From NCBI GenBank assembly GCA_030248215.1, contig JASANG010002563.1, forward strand, positions 1-64,000: a DNA stretch of 64,000 nucleotides, given 5' to 3'. This stretch comes from Enoplolaimus lenunculus. Lineage: Eukaryota; Nematoda; Enoplea; Enoplida; Thoracostomopsidae. This document shows positions 22,701 through 35,225 of the stretch, piece after piece. A program made the position numbers and the translations under genes. The notes under the pieces were generated by a model that was not told the DNA's origin, did no database searches, and worked only from the letters and a program-made list of their open reading frames with translations. Position 1 is the first letter of the stretch, and each line of letters begins with the position of its first letter.

Positions 22701-25700
22701 GAATTAAAATAGTCAAAAAAACGTTTGCTCCACCCGGAGTTTGTTGTAAATTCAACTGAATGACGCTCAGAAGTCGATATTCGCATTTGGAATGCGCAAA
22801 ACTTTGTTTAATTTTTACGATGGTATCATCGTTGAATGATGATCCACAATGGGCAAGACCCTTCTGGGGGGGTACCAAGTTCTGGCTACCGGTTTGCGAG
22901 GCGGTTGCGTTTAGGTGCCGTTCGGGTAATACCCTATAAACAGGTTTAGTAACGTTTACTGTACTTACATTCCGTGTAGCTATGTAAATTTCAACACGGG
23001 GATAATTTGTTCAAAAAGTTTGGATGATTAAGACAAGATCATGAGCTGTGTAATGGACCCTAAGGCCGGGTTTGGTTTGTGCGGTTCCATCTCATACTAA
23101 GATAACTTATGGCATATGAATCTAGCAGTATTTCCGTAGCTTGAAATGGTCAAAAAACCGCTGCTGATATTTGGTTTCTGACAATCCATTGGTGAATATG
23201 AATTTAGTTGAACATTTTGAATGAAACTTTTGGTCAGTTCAAAAGTTTTTAACGGGATTAAGATTATCCAAGTTTGTTTGCTGAACCTCGGTTGAAATTG
23301 CTCGTGTCTAATTGCAGTTTGAAATTATTTGTGCTGTGCTAAGCGGTTGGGTTCGTTTGAGTAACGGATACCGGAGCCAAATGGCAGAAAACTCAGTCCA
23401 GTCCTTCGAGTAGTTGATAATTGTATGGCTTGTCCATGGCGCTCCGTTGGCGTCGCTTGTAAATTATGCGAAATTACCACATCCGTTTATGGAATTTTCG
23501 CGATTATCTCTACTACACTGCAAAAAAATGCTGAGTCAAATTGACTGTGTCTGAAACAGGCTCTACGGGATTACACAAACTGAGTCATCAAATTCGACTT
23601 CGTCAGAGTCAAATTCGAATCACTGAGTGTCACACGTTTGACTATGGCAGAGTCGAATTCTGCTCAGTTTGTGTAGTCCCATAAAGTCGATTTCGGAGAT
23701 AGCAAATTTGACTCACCATTTTTTTGCAGTGTATAAACTTGGCGGCCCATGTATAGAACAGGGCCGGATCGTTTTCCGGAGGGGCTATAATATAGTCAGT
23801 TTGAGCTTTAGACTAATTTTTTGGCTTAGGCTTAGGCTTAGGCTTAGGAATAAGCTCATCCATAAGCTTAGGTTTAGGCTTAGGCTTAGGCTTAGGAATA
23901 TGCTTATACTACAGTTCCGGCCGTGTTCTATACATGGGCCAACTTGGCTAAGTAACCACCTTGATTTTAGTGTTTTTGATCGTTGTTAAGCTTTTTTGTT
24001 TAACCTAGAAAAATGCAATACTGCTTAATCATAATATCAGGTTCTATATATAATTGTGACCGCAGCGTAGGACCGTGCGGTGACGCACGGAGCCGCATGA
24101 CAAGTATAGAGTCACCCTTAACACTTTTTAATAGACAGCGACGTTAATGCGTTGTACTGCATCAGGATAGGCCAATTGTATAGCTCACTGGTTTGTGCGA
24201 CCGATTGCTGCACTGAAGGTCGTGGGTTCGATTCCTTGCCGAGATTTACTATTAATCGCTAATATTGTTGTTGCAGTGGCTTGTTTTACACGGTAAATCA
24301 AAATTTTCAACGCCATTTGTTCTTAAGCCCATTGGTTTCAATAAATTGTGATACCAGACGAATTTGATAAAAATACTGTAGTGACCCGAATAAGAGGGCG
24401 GGACTCATATTTATTTGGCCTCTCCAAAGGGTACGTTCTCTGTTATCCGGTTACAGAGTGTTATGTATTTTTAACCCACGCTTCGCCACCCTTCGTTACT
24501 AATATATACGGTATTGCAAATATCGGTTGAATTAAGCGTTTATTTGTCTAGTGTCAATAGCTTGAGCGATAATGCATGGTTATGTATACTTAAGAATGTA
24601 CTTTCAAGATTAAGTATGCTTTAAAGTTTTGATCTCAACTTATAGTCGGTCCTGGAGTCATTTATGTGCTACAATTAAGGATAATTGACATTTATGGACT
24701 CAAATTAGTGTCTTGGGACTCTATCCGCTTACGGACTCTAATTAGGGATACGGAATCGTATTGATTGGGACTCAAAATAGGGACCCCCTCTTATTCGGGT
24801 CAGTACACTAAAAATAAACCGAGGTTTAACAATATTTTTTTAAAAATGGTCAAAAAAATTTAACTCAAAAACTCTTCTTTGTTTGAAATTTGAAATTAAA
24901 TTTTAATATTTCAGATGTCGAAAAAGGAGAAGATACAATTCATGTGTATGAAGACAACAAACAAATTGAATATTTCGGCGTTCGAGATCCGGATGTATTT
25001 GTTGGATGGCTGATGGATGTAAGTCATTTTTCAACAAATAATCTCAACCAATGTTAACGTGCCTTTAGGCTTACAAACTATGCTAATATGCAAATTATGT
25101 ATTAGCTAACTGCTCAATTATCGGTTTTGGCGGTTTGTAAATAGTCTACGCAGATTCCTCGCACCCAAATACCCTTTAATGCTAAAATTACATTGCTTCT
25201 AACTGTAATAATTAGTGGAATATTGTGGAAAGTCCTAATTTAGGCTTAATTAAATATGCAAATTAGCCTGTAGCTAATAAACGGCTTAAAATTTTAAAAC
25301 CCCAATGCGAGGTTAACACCCCAGGATAGTTGGCTTTCACACGAAAAAAGTTTATCAAAATCGGTTCAGCCGTTCCTGAGATTCTTTTCGGACGGACAGA
25401 CGGACGGACGGACATCCACCTTTCGACCCCCAAGTACAAAACATAAACGCTTAGCGAAACTCCGAGCTTCGCACGGAGTTTCGCTTCGCTCAATGAACCA
25501 TATTTTTATAGTTTCACTTGTTGATTTAAGTGAGTCTAATATACTGTGGGATGCGCGTTTTTGGATAAGCGTAGCAAATTTAGTCAGATATTAATCAGTT
25601 TGAAAACAACATTCAAGTTCGAAAGTAGACTTCTTGTTATAAATTCACCTTTGTTAGTAGTGGCCACCCAAACTTTTTAAATACGTAAGTTTGACGGTTC

Positions 25701-28700
25701 ATAAGTTTCAAAACTTGTCGGTATTTGATTGACGTTTGGCTGCGTAGTTCAGTGGTTAAAAGAGCGGATCGGTAATCCATACTGTTGTCGGTTCGATTCC
25801 CCCTGCATCAACAGCAAAAGTATCGAGACGGACTCCATATGGTACTGATTCACTTAGAATTACTTAGTGGGATTGGTTGAGAAATGTGAGAGACCGTCTC
25901 CAGCTCATGCGGTTTCGCGGCGTAGTCGTATACGGATCTTGTAGTACCAAACTTACGGTATAATGAGCCATTGTAGCGAAAAGTTTGCATGGCTGCGTAG
26001 CTCAGTGGGTAGAGCAGCGGACCAGTAATCCGTACAGTCGTGGATTGGATCCCCACTGCATCAGCAGCTAAATTGTCGAGAAGGAATCTGTATGATACTG
26101 ATTAAGGCCCATGTAAAGAACCGGGCTGGAACATTTTCCTGTCGGATTCGAAAAGAATCAGCTTAAGCTTTAGACTAACTTTCTTGCTTAGGCTCAGGCT
26201 TAGGCATAGGAATAGGCTCATCCTTACGCTTAGGCTTAGGCATAGGAATAGGCTCATCCTTACGCTTAGGCTTAGGCATAGGAATAGGCTCATCCTTACG
26301 CTTAGGCTTAGGCATAGGAATAGGCTCATCCTTACGCTTAGGCTTAGGCATAGGAATAGGCTCATCCTTACGCTTAGGCTTAAGCTGAGGCTTAGTCTTA
26401 GGAATATGCTTATACTACGGTTCCGGTCGTGTTATGGGCCCTGATTAACTTCGAATTCAAACGAATGCTTTCCGTATTTGTTTACGAGACCATGTTTTGT
26501 ATATGCCTGGGCCAACTTTTGTACCGCAATAATGTATTTTTTCAGGTTCCAGACGAAGATGTAACGTACATTTCCGACAAAGAAGACCGACGCGACTTTG
26601 AAGAAATGGCGAACACTCACACACGGATCATTGGATACTTTGAACCCGGAAGTGACAGTAAGTATAGGACGCCAATCGGCGCGGGTTGCGATCCACGATT
26701 TTCACGGTGGGGAAAGATACTTTTCGTGGTTTAAAGTGGGGTTTGGCGGCTATTTTCATATGTTAAACGTTTACAATGGCACAAAAGGCTCAAAAACTGC
26801 GAAACGGGTGTTGTATTTTGGTCCCAATTTTTCAACTATCAGCGTAAAACATACATTGTGTAGGGTTCAGATGAGCAATTTTATGAGAAAAAAGTCAACA
26901 CCAACTTGGTTGACTGCAAAAAATGGTGAGTCAAATTGATTCTCTCCGAAATAGGCTCTACGGGACAACACAGACTGAGTCAAATTTGACTCCGCCACAG
27001 TCAAACGTGTGACTCAGTGAGAGTCGAATTTGACTCTGGCGGAGTCGAATTCGACTCAGTTTGTGCAGTGCCGTAGAACCTATTTCGGAGAGAATCAATT
27101 TGACTTACCATTTTTTGCAGTGTGGAGAAATACATCGCAATAAAGCCGACGCTGATGACAATTTAATTGTGTAATCTCCGATTTGGTGGCTTGAATTTGA
27201 AAATATACGCTTTGATTTTTGGCTGACTTTTTAAGTTTTTCAACTTTAATAGAAAACCTAATTTGTTACTCGGCTTAACATCGAGTGTCGAGCTTAAACG
27301 TACGATGGAAGTTTCCCGTTTTGCGTTATTACGATTACGATCATCCTGCTGAATAATTTGCTATTAAAATTGTTCACTAAAACCCCATTCATACGTACAA
27401 CTTTTGCAGCGAGAACTCGCAGCTGCAAATTGCACGAAATAAATGCAGCAGCAAACATTTTTAAAGGAACATTTCGATTGACCAATCAAACAGCAGGGAC
27501 AAAAAATTCAAGCGACTTGCAATTGCGTTCACAAGTACTAATTAAATAAAATAGCATGAACTGCAGAAATTCCAAAATCCCACTACAAATAAGATCTGTC
27601 AATTTTTATCTGGGACGGTGAGATTTTGGGGACGACAGCCAAGTATACATGGGCCCCTGTAACCATGCCTCGTGCTTATTTTAAAGCTTTAAAATTAATG
27701 TTTCAGAACTCGAAGAATACGAAGAAGCAGCCGAAGAATTCATGGGCGAAGTTGAATTTTTTGCTGTTGTTTCTTCAAAGGTTAGTCATTAAACCCTTTA
27801 GTCGATTTTTGTTTTCGTGCCATCCTTTTGTAGTGCCGACAAGTATCCGTTGAAATATAATAGAGCTACAATTTTAAATTCTCATCGTTACACTGAGGCC
27901 GCTTGTTCTAACACTGCGAATATCATGCTTACCTGTGTAGCTTGATACGTTATCACTCATGCAACAAATTGAACCTGCAAAGAAATAAATTGTCTTCAAA
28001 TTTCAAGACTCTTAAACAAATCGCAATTATTCCCCAATCCAGGATTTGCAATTTGAGGTTGGCTTGAAATTGCCAAAAATAGTTGCTGTATTTGTGTTCG
28101 AGACGATTTGTTTGCTATTGTTTTGGTTTTTTTAATTGATGTATTTTATTTTTCAGTGGGCAAAACGTTTTGGTCTCGATGAAGTTGGAGAAATTCACAT
28201 GTATCGACCGTATGAAAAGAAACCAATCGAATTACCAGACGAGGTACCGTGTCGTAAATAAATAAATAAAAATAAATAAATAAATAAATATATATCTGCC
28301 CGGTTAAATTAGCAAATTTTTTTAAAATTTTTTCAAAATTGCCTGCTTTATCATATTTTGAAAATGAATAATTACCGTAAATTTTAAATTTTACAGGTTG
28401 ACACCGAAGAAGAAATGGAACAGTGGATCGAAGACAACAAAGATCCGATCATGCAAAAGTTGTCACTCGAAAACTACTTCAACGTGTGGGTAAGTCCTGA
28501 TTTGACCCCTGAGTGGCATTCTCAAATGTGTGTTGCAATTATCGCCAGTTTGTTTTCAAACAAATTATACACCGATTCTCTGTTTTTGTGAAAATTTTAC
28601 ACTGTTTTGCAGTGCATCGGGTAGTGACGCGAATAAAGATGGGGTCCCATTTTTTGAGTCGATCAATAGGAGTCCGTATCCGTAATATGATTCCGTGAGC

Positions 28701-31700
28701 GGGTAAAGTCCCGAACCATAATTAGAGTCCATAAACGTATATTCATCTAATTGTAGTGCATAAATTACTCCAGGACCAAATAACGTTGAGTTTGAAACTT
28801 TAAAGCAGACTTAAGTTTTGAAAGTACAATCCTAAGTATAACCTTGCATTATCGCTCAAGTTTTTGATACAAGACAAATTAAACGTTTAATTCAACGGAT
28901 AGTTGCTATACCGGATATAAATCAGTAACAAATTTCGGCGGAAAGCGGGTTAAAATAATTATGAGTCCGTACCCAAATACCAGGGGGTACCCTCTGGGGA
29001 GGCGAAAACGTTCAGTCTTCCCATCTTGCTCAGGTCACTATAGTACTATATGTGAGAAAAGATTAAAAGCGATTACGTGGTAGTTTGTGAAAACTAGAAT
29101 TTGAAAATTTTAACCATTTCTATATTTTATGAGACATTTTGTGCTAATTTCAGAAAGATCCCGAAGAAGACGAACATTTAATTGTGGCGTTTGCGGACGA
29201 CGAGGATCCTGAAGGCCGTGCGCTTATCGAGTTGTTGATTGATATCACAAAGTGGGTTGTGTTACTCTTTTTTTTGTATTCATATCGTATCCTCGCAACA
29301 TTTTACTTGTACCAAGAGTAGATCATGCATATTTCAACAAGAGTATGCAACTGGATACATTCTGTGTAGAAAACAATGTACCCGGCACGCGTTGCGTTGT
29401 TGTCCAACCCGCCTTTATTTAGACGGAGGGTACAACCTGTGCGAACCATGACACCCAATGTATTCGGTAACAAACATTGCTTCGCTTATAGTTTAATTTA
29501 GGGTTATTGCATCTGATAGCGACCCCACTCATCTAAACAAGGGGGGGCGGTCAAAAATGCAACGCCCGGTGGCACATTTTGTACCATGCGGAATTGCGGA
29601 ACCCCACGAGTTGCACACTCTTGTATCATGCAATCGTGCTTGTATTTAGCTAAAAACACAATTATGAACTTTAAGTAAACTGTTTGCCCTGTATAAATTT
29701 TGAGAAGTGATAACTGCTGGCAAAGGGGGAACGCGTTCGTTATCACTGTTTTAAAATCCACGTTTGCAAATTTACGGGTTAAATTCTAAAATTAATTCAT
29801 ATTTATCAATGAACTTATTTGTTGCCAAAAGCGAATCTACGACAATTTGTCGCCTGATAACGTATTGCTCAACAGTGCAGTAAACCTATTTTTATATTTA
29901 AGTATAAACCTAAGGTTAAAAGCCTAAGCATAAAATGATGTGCAACGAATTGTCGAGTCGATGAGATTTCGAATCACAAGTGGTCGGGTGACGAGTTGTC
30001 GGGTGATGAATTGTCACATAATACCGCCTGAAGCATGTAAGCTTTCGGCTATCACGAAAAATTGTTTTCAGGGCTCCGATACAACTTAAGAATATCGTAG
30101 TTTAAACCAAAAAGATACCAAAAATTACTTACAGTTTGAACCTTTGGGGCTCTGATTTGTAGCGAATACACGGAACACGCGGGTGAGCTTGAAATTGTCG
30201 TCATTGATCCGACCGAATTTCCATTAATGATCGACGTTTGGGAAGAAATGTTCGGCGTTGACGTTGAAGACGAGCCTGTGATTGGTTATGTTGACATATC
30301 GGAGGTAAGACAGGTCGGCAACTACGAAAAAACGGGGCGAGGGGTGTCGCCCACTTTAAAGCATATGTTTGCACCCCTGGCTGAAACGGTTTTTCAACAG
30401 AATTAAAAGAATTGTATATGTGAAAATTTTTTCGTGCTTTAAATCTCCGTGCCTTCTGTAGTGTAACAATTCCATTTTGCGTTGAAGTAGGGTCAACGCG
30501 CGTCACGGGTTGTAAAAAAAGTGTTGACCCTACCTCAACGAGGGGCACAGACCACTAGTTGAGGTAGGGTCAACGGAAAATTTTCGTTCAGCCAGGGTCA
30601 ACGACCACTCGTTAACACTAGGATGGGACATATTTTGTCATCAAGCAAAATTTTTTATTGTGAACCAAGCATTAAGGTACAATATTGTAGACGGCAAGCC
30701 AAACTGAAACATAAAGTACTTAAGTGTTCGCAAACCTTTTTTAACCCCTGTAGAAGTTTTTGGCCATCCGGTAAACATATGACATCGGTTAAAAGTTTAG
30801 CAGTTGATAAAATATAATTCTGATTACGGTTCAAATCTGGTGTTTGTATATTTATAGCAAAGCATCATTGCCAAACGTGTCGTAATCGTTAACCAAGATA
30901 CCTTTGTAAAATGGCAAATATACCTTCGGTAGTCATATATTCACATTTTACCATACAGCGCCACTCTGAGCCAAAATAACCTTCCAAATTTGTGTGATAT
31001 TTGGGTGTTTTGTTTCAGCGTGAAGGTATCTGGTTCGATATGGATCAATTGAACTTAGAAGATCCGGTTGAGTATGAAGAAGAAAATGAAGAAGTGCTTG
31101 AACGATGGATCGACCAAATCCTTGACGGTTCGATATCACTTGATGGTAAGTGATTGTTCGTTTTTTGTGAAAATTGGTTTTTGCTGTTTGCTTCTTTGGC
31201 TCATGTAAAGATCAGGTGCGGAACGTTTTTCTGTGGGACTGCAATAGCGCAAGCTTTAGCTTTAGACTAATGTTTTGGTTAGGCTTAGGCATATGTATAA
31301 GCTCATTTTAACACTTAGGCTTTAGGCTTAGGAATATGTTTATATTACTACTGTTACGGCCCTGTTCTTAATACATTGGCCGCTACTTTTTAGAGATTCA
31401 GAAATATAATTGAAACGGGTTTAAGTGGCTTAATACGCTCAAGCTTCCATAGCTAATAATATTTCTTGTCCCGCATGATACCCCTCTTTGCTTATCTTTG
31501 ATTGGTTCACCTGCGACTAGCAGTGATCTATGTATTATGGCTCGGTTTTAAATATTCCCACATACTCGAAAAGCAACCCACCAAGGGACGTTATGACCCA
31601 CTTTAGTATATATACCGTTGAAAGAGTGGCAGATTTAGAAATTGGTGTAATGGCAAAGACGACGCGATATATAGCAGTGCAAAAACTCGAGAGCTTAGCG

Positions 31701-34700
31701 AAACGACAAGGCCTCCGGACTATTACTAAAATACATCTTACAAGCGTAAAATTTTGGCTTTGGTCCTTGTTGGGTGGGGCTAGGCGTGGGTGACCCCTGT
31801 GCTTGGCACTCATTTAACCAATTGTAAATTGGACCGAATCAAGTTGTTTGACGACAACTCGTAAAGCCAGTAGAATGGTAATAACAATCTTAGCAGTATT
31901 TCACTCAGCGTTGGAAGCTGCGTCGAATGGTGTATAAATTGTTAGGTTTTGACAATTTTACGGTTCCAAGATGGAGCAAATCGTCTGGACCTCGAAAATT
32001 GAATTATTTGAAAATTTTGAAGTTTAAATCATCACTGGAAATTACGAAAAGCTTTGGTTTCTCGATCGCTTTTCTCGTGGTGATATCTTTTCACCATTAC
32101 AGATCGTGCGACGACCCCGTAGCGAGAGGAAAACCTCGAAGGCTCAGCCCACCCTGGAAAAATTGTGTCCCCCATGGAAAATTTTCAACCATGCCTGTAA
32201 CTCATTAAAAACCCTTCAATGCCGCTCCTGAATAATTTTCAACCTCCCCTAGCAAAGTGAGCTGGCTACGGGCATGCCGTGCGAACTCTACCATTGACAA
32301 TTTCTGTATCCGCCGCTGCACATTAGGAAAGAGAAAATTAGCAAATTATGCTAGAATTTAGGAGACACATTTTAAGGCTATCATATCGATAGGATCAGAG
32401 GCACACTAAGGCCTGTCAGAGCCGTAGGCTTAACAGTTGTCCGAACGCCGTAGAAATAAGCGTTGTATTCTATTTTGAAACATCGTTTACAGCGCATTTA
32501 GCTAAAATATTTTTAGTACTTTTTGTCTCTAAAACATTTATGTGAAGTAAAATATCGATTCATAAACTTTTCATTGCGTCATTATTTTTCGAACGGTTTG
32601 TTTTACAGGCCGGATATGTAAATTTAACAGTAGCGAAATTCTGAGTTTGTAAGCAGATGTAAAATGGCGGCTCAGCCCCTCAATTGCTCGGGGTGGGGGC
32701 AAAACCGCCATTTTGCATCTACTTTTGTATTTTGAATTTTGAGTTCGGGATCGTAGGCGATAGCTCAGTTATGCTTTATGGATAGCTTGCTATTGAATAG
32801 GGGTAAAATTTAATGTTGCCTTTCTAAGCGATCTTTAAACGCCAGGGCTCGTGTAAAGATCAGGGGCGGAACGTTTTTCTGTGGGACTGCAATGGAGTAA
32901 GCTTAGCTTTTATCGTCAAATTTAAATATATATATATATCAATATTTGTTAATGTATATATAACTTTTTGCAGCTAATAAAAAGAAACAAAAACGTTAGT
33001 TATTACGAATATGCAATTAGCGCTTTTATACAATACTTACACTAAATAATCGTTTTAGTTTGACCTAAATTTAGCATAATCTGTAAGCTTCGGTTGTTAG
33101 TTGTTTGGCTTTCTGATATTTTTCTTGTGTCTAAGCCCCAGTATAAACAAAAGGGCCCATGTTCAGATCAGGGGCAAAGAGTTTTTCGGTGGGACTAGAA
33201 TAGAGTATGCTTAAGCTTTAGACTAATTTTTTTGCTTGGCTTAGGCTTAGGCTTAGGCTTGGGAATATGCTCATTCTTACCATTTAGGCTTAGGCTTAGG
33301 AATATGCTTATAATAATGTTCCGCCCCTGTTCGTTACATTGGTCAACAAAGACAACTCCTTGGTTTTAATCAGGCGGTGTTCAACATGGCTCAAAATGTG
33401 AAACCCCCAATTTATGATTGTTTTCGTCTAAAGTTTTCTATTCGAACGCCAAAGTATTTCAAAACCAATTAGAAAATTGTTTATATTAATATTCTAAAAT
33501 TTGGCCCATCTAAAGATCAAGGGCGGACTGGCAATAGAGTAAGTTTAAGCTTTGGACTATTTTTTTACGTAGGTGTAGGCTTAGGCTTATATATGCTATT
33601 GATATGGCCGTGTTCTATACAATGGCTCAAAACCTTAACCCACCCCCGTTTTGAACACGTTGCTTTATCAGTGAGTAAAAAATCACGGATAAATTTGTAT
33701 CATTTCTATATCCATCGGCTGGTGTCCGGTCTTCAGACAGAATATTTACTGTAATGTTTGACGATTCTGTCTTTTGAACTATTTGGAAGACACTTAAAAA
33801 TATATGATTGGTTAATTTACTGGCGATTGTTGTTATTTTTGCTTCTTCTAATACCAATTAATATTAACAGCAAAAATGTTCACCAATTCACTTACTGATT
33901 AACGTCTTACACTGCAAAAAACAATAGTGAGTCAAATTGACTCTCTCCGAAATCGGCTCTACGAGACTACACAAACTGAGTCAAATTCGACTCCGCCAGA
34001 ATTCAAATTCGACTCTCACTGAGGTGCATGTTTGACAATGGCGGAGTCGAATTTGACTCAGTTTGTGTAGTCCTGTAAAGCCTATTTCGAAGAGAGTCAA
34101 TTTGACTCACCATTTTTTGCAGCGTACTTTTGTGCCATTTTAATTGTGTTTATTGAAAGCTTTCAATGCCTTTTGCCTAAATATCAAAACTAGCTAAAAT
34201 CTATTTATGGAGTGTTTGTATTTTCAAAATCAAACCATTTTTGGACAAATGACAGATTAAGGATTTGCGCTATACTAGACGTACGGCGCCGTCAGTCACC
34301 GTGCGTCACCCGTACGGCACCGTGCGTCACCCGTACGGCACCGTGCGTCACCCGTACGGCACCGTGCGTCACCCGTACGGCACCGTGCGTCACCCGTACG
34401 GCACCGTGCGTCACCCGTACGGCACCGTGCGTCACCCGTACGGCACCGTCCATTACCGTCCGTCGCCATATACGTTATCGTGCGTGAATTATCTGCGCAC
34501 GATACCACACGGTGTCGGACGGCGCCAGATGATGGACAGCGCCGTACATGCGCCGGACGGTACCATGCGGGTGACGCACACCGCTGAAGGGCGCCGCACG
34601 TCAACAAAAATATAGCGCAACCGTAAATTGCTTTGAATAGTAATTTTTAATAATTTCAAATGCGCTTAATTTCGCATAATTTTGTAAAAAATTTGTATGG

Positions 34701-35193
34701 TGAAATTTGAGTATTTTAAATAATATCTTTATGGTTCAGGTGCAACATTGCTTTTGCCCTGGCGTGAGTCGCTATTAACAGCAGTGCCACACACACACAC
34801 ACACGCACACACACTATGGGTATAACTGTCTTCGTTTGAAACTCTCACACTGGCTTTTGCTATTTTGAGCACTGAAATCAAGGAAGATTACTGTAGTTTA
34901 AACCAAATGTTCCTTGGTCCGCAACAAAAAAATTTGCCTTGGTGTTTCTCTCTGTCTCTCTCATTTTAGGCGATGTTAACCGCCGGCCCCGAAAGCTTAT
35001 CTCAAGTACTTGTGTCAATTGCATGACTGATGATGCATGTAACATTCGCAGCGTTCTTGGGTGTAGTGATACTAACATTGAAATCACCGATAAATATGAA
35101 ACATCAAACGTAACCGATTGGTCACAGATTTCAAAAGCAACAACAAAGACGGCGGCGACGTCAACACAAACGACAACAACAACAACAACAGCA

Positions 35194-35225
<32 letters not shown>

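Larger units (their letters stand above)
18215..24914. other. Calsequestrin intron 2 (6.7 kb)
   Basis: Contains a TACCCGCGGGTA element (18227-18455), a long foldback (18590-19177), a 24-bp array, two MITE families and the GTAGTGACCC element listed separately. I found no additional exon; exons 2 and 3 join in phase. Unremarkable stretches: 19180-19440, 19610-20290, 20770-21140, 21830-22430, 22630-23510, 23950-24050. Confidence 0.8.

Noticed and set aside
25991-26065. Functional tRNA-Thr gene
   Set aside because: A and B boxes are present, but the T-arm is altered (GGATTGGATCC), a shared non-tRNA body follows, and there are other copies nearby: a SINE.
30558-30574. let-7 microRNA
   Set aside because: TGAGGTAGG matches the seed, but the following bases (GTCAAC) do not match let-7 and the hairpin stem is only 17 bp.
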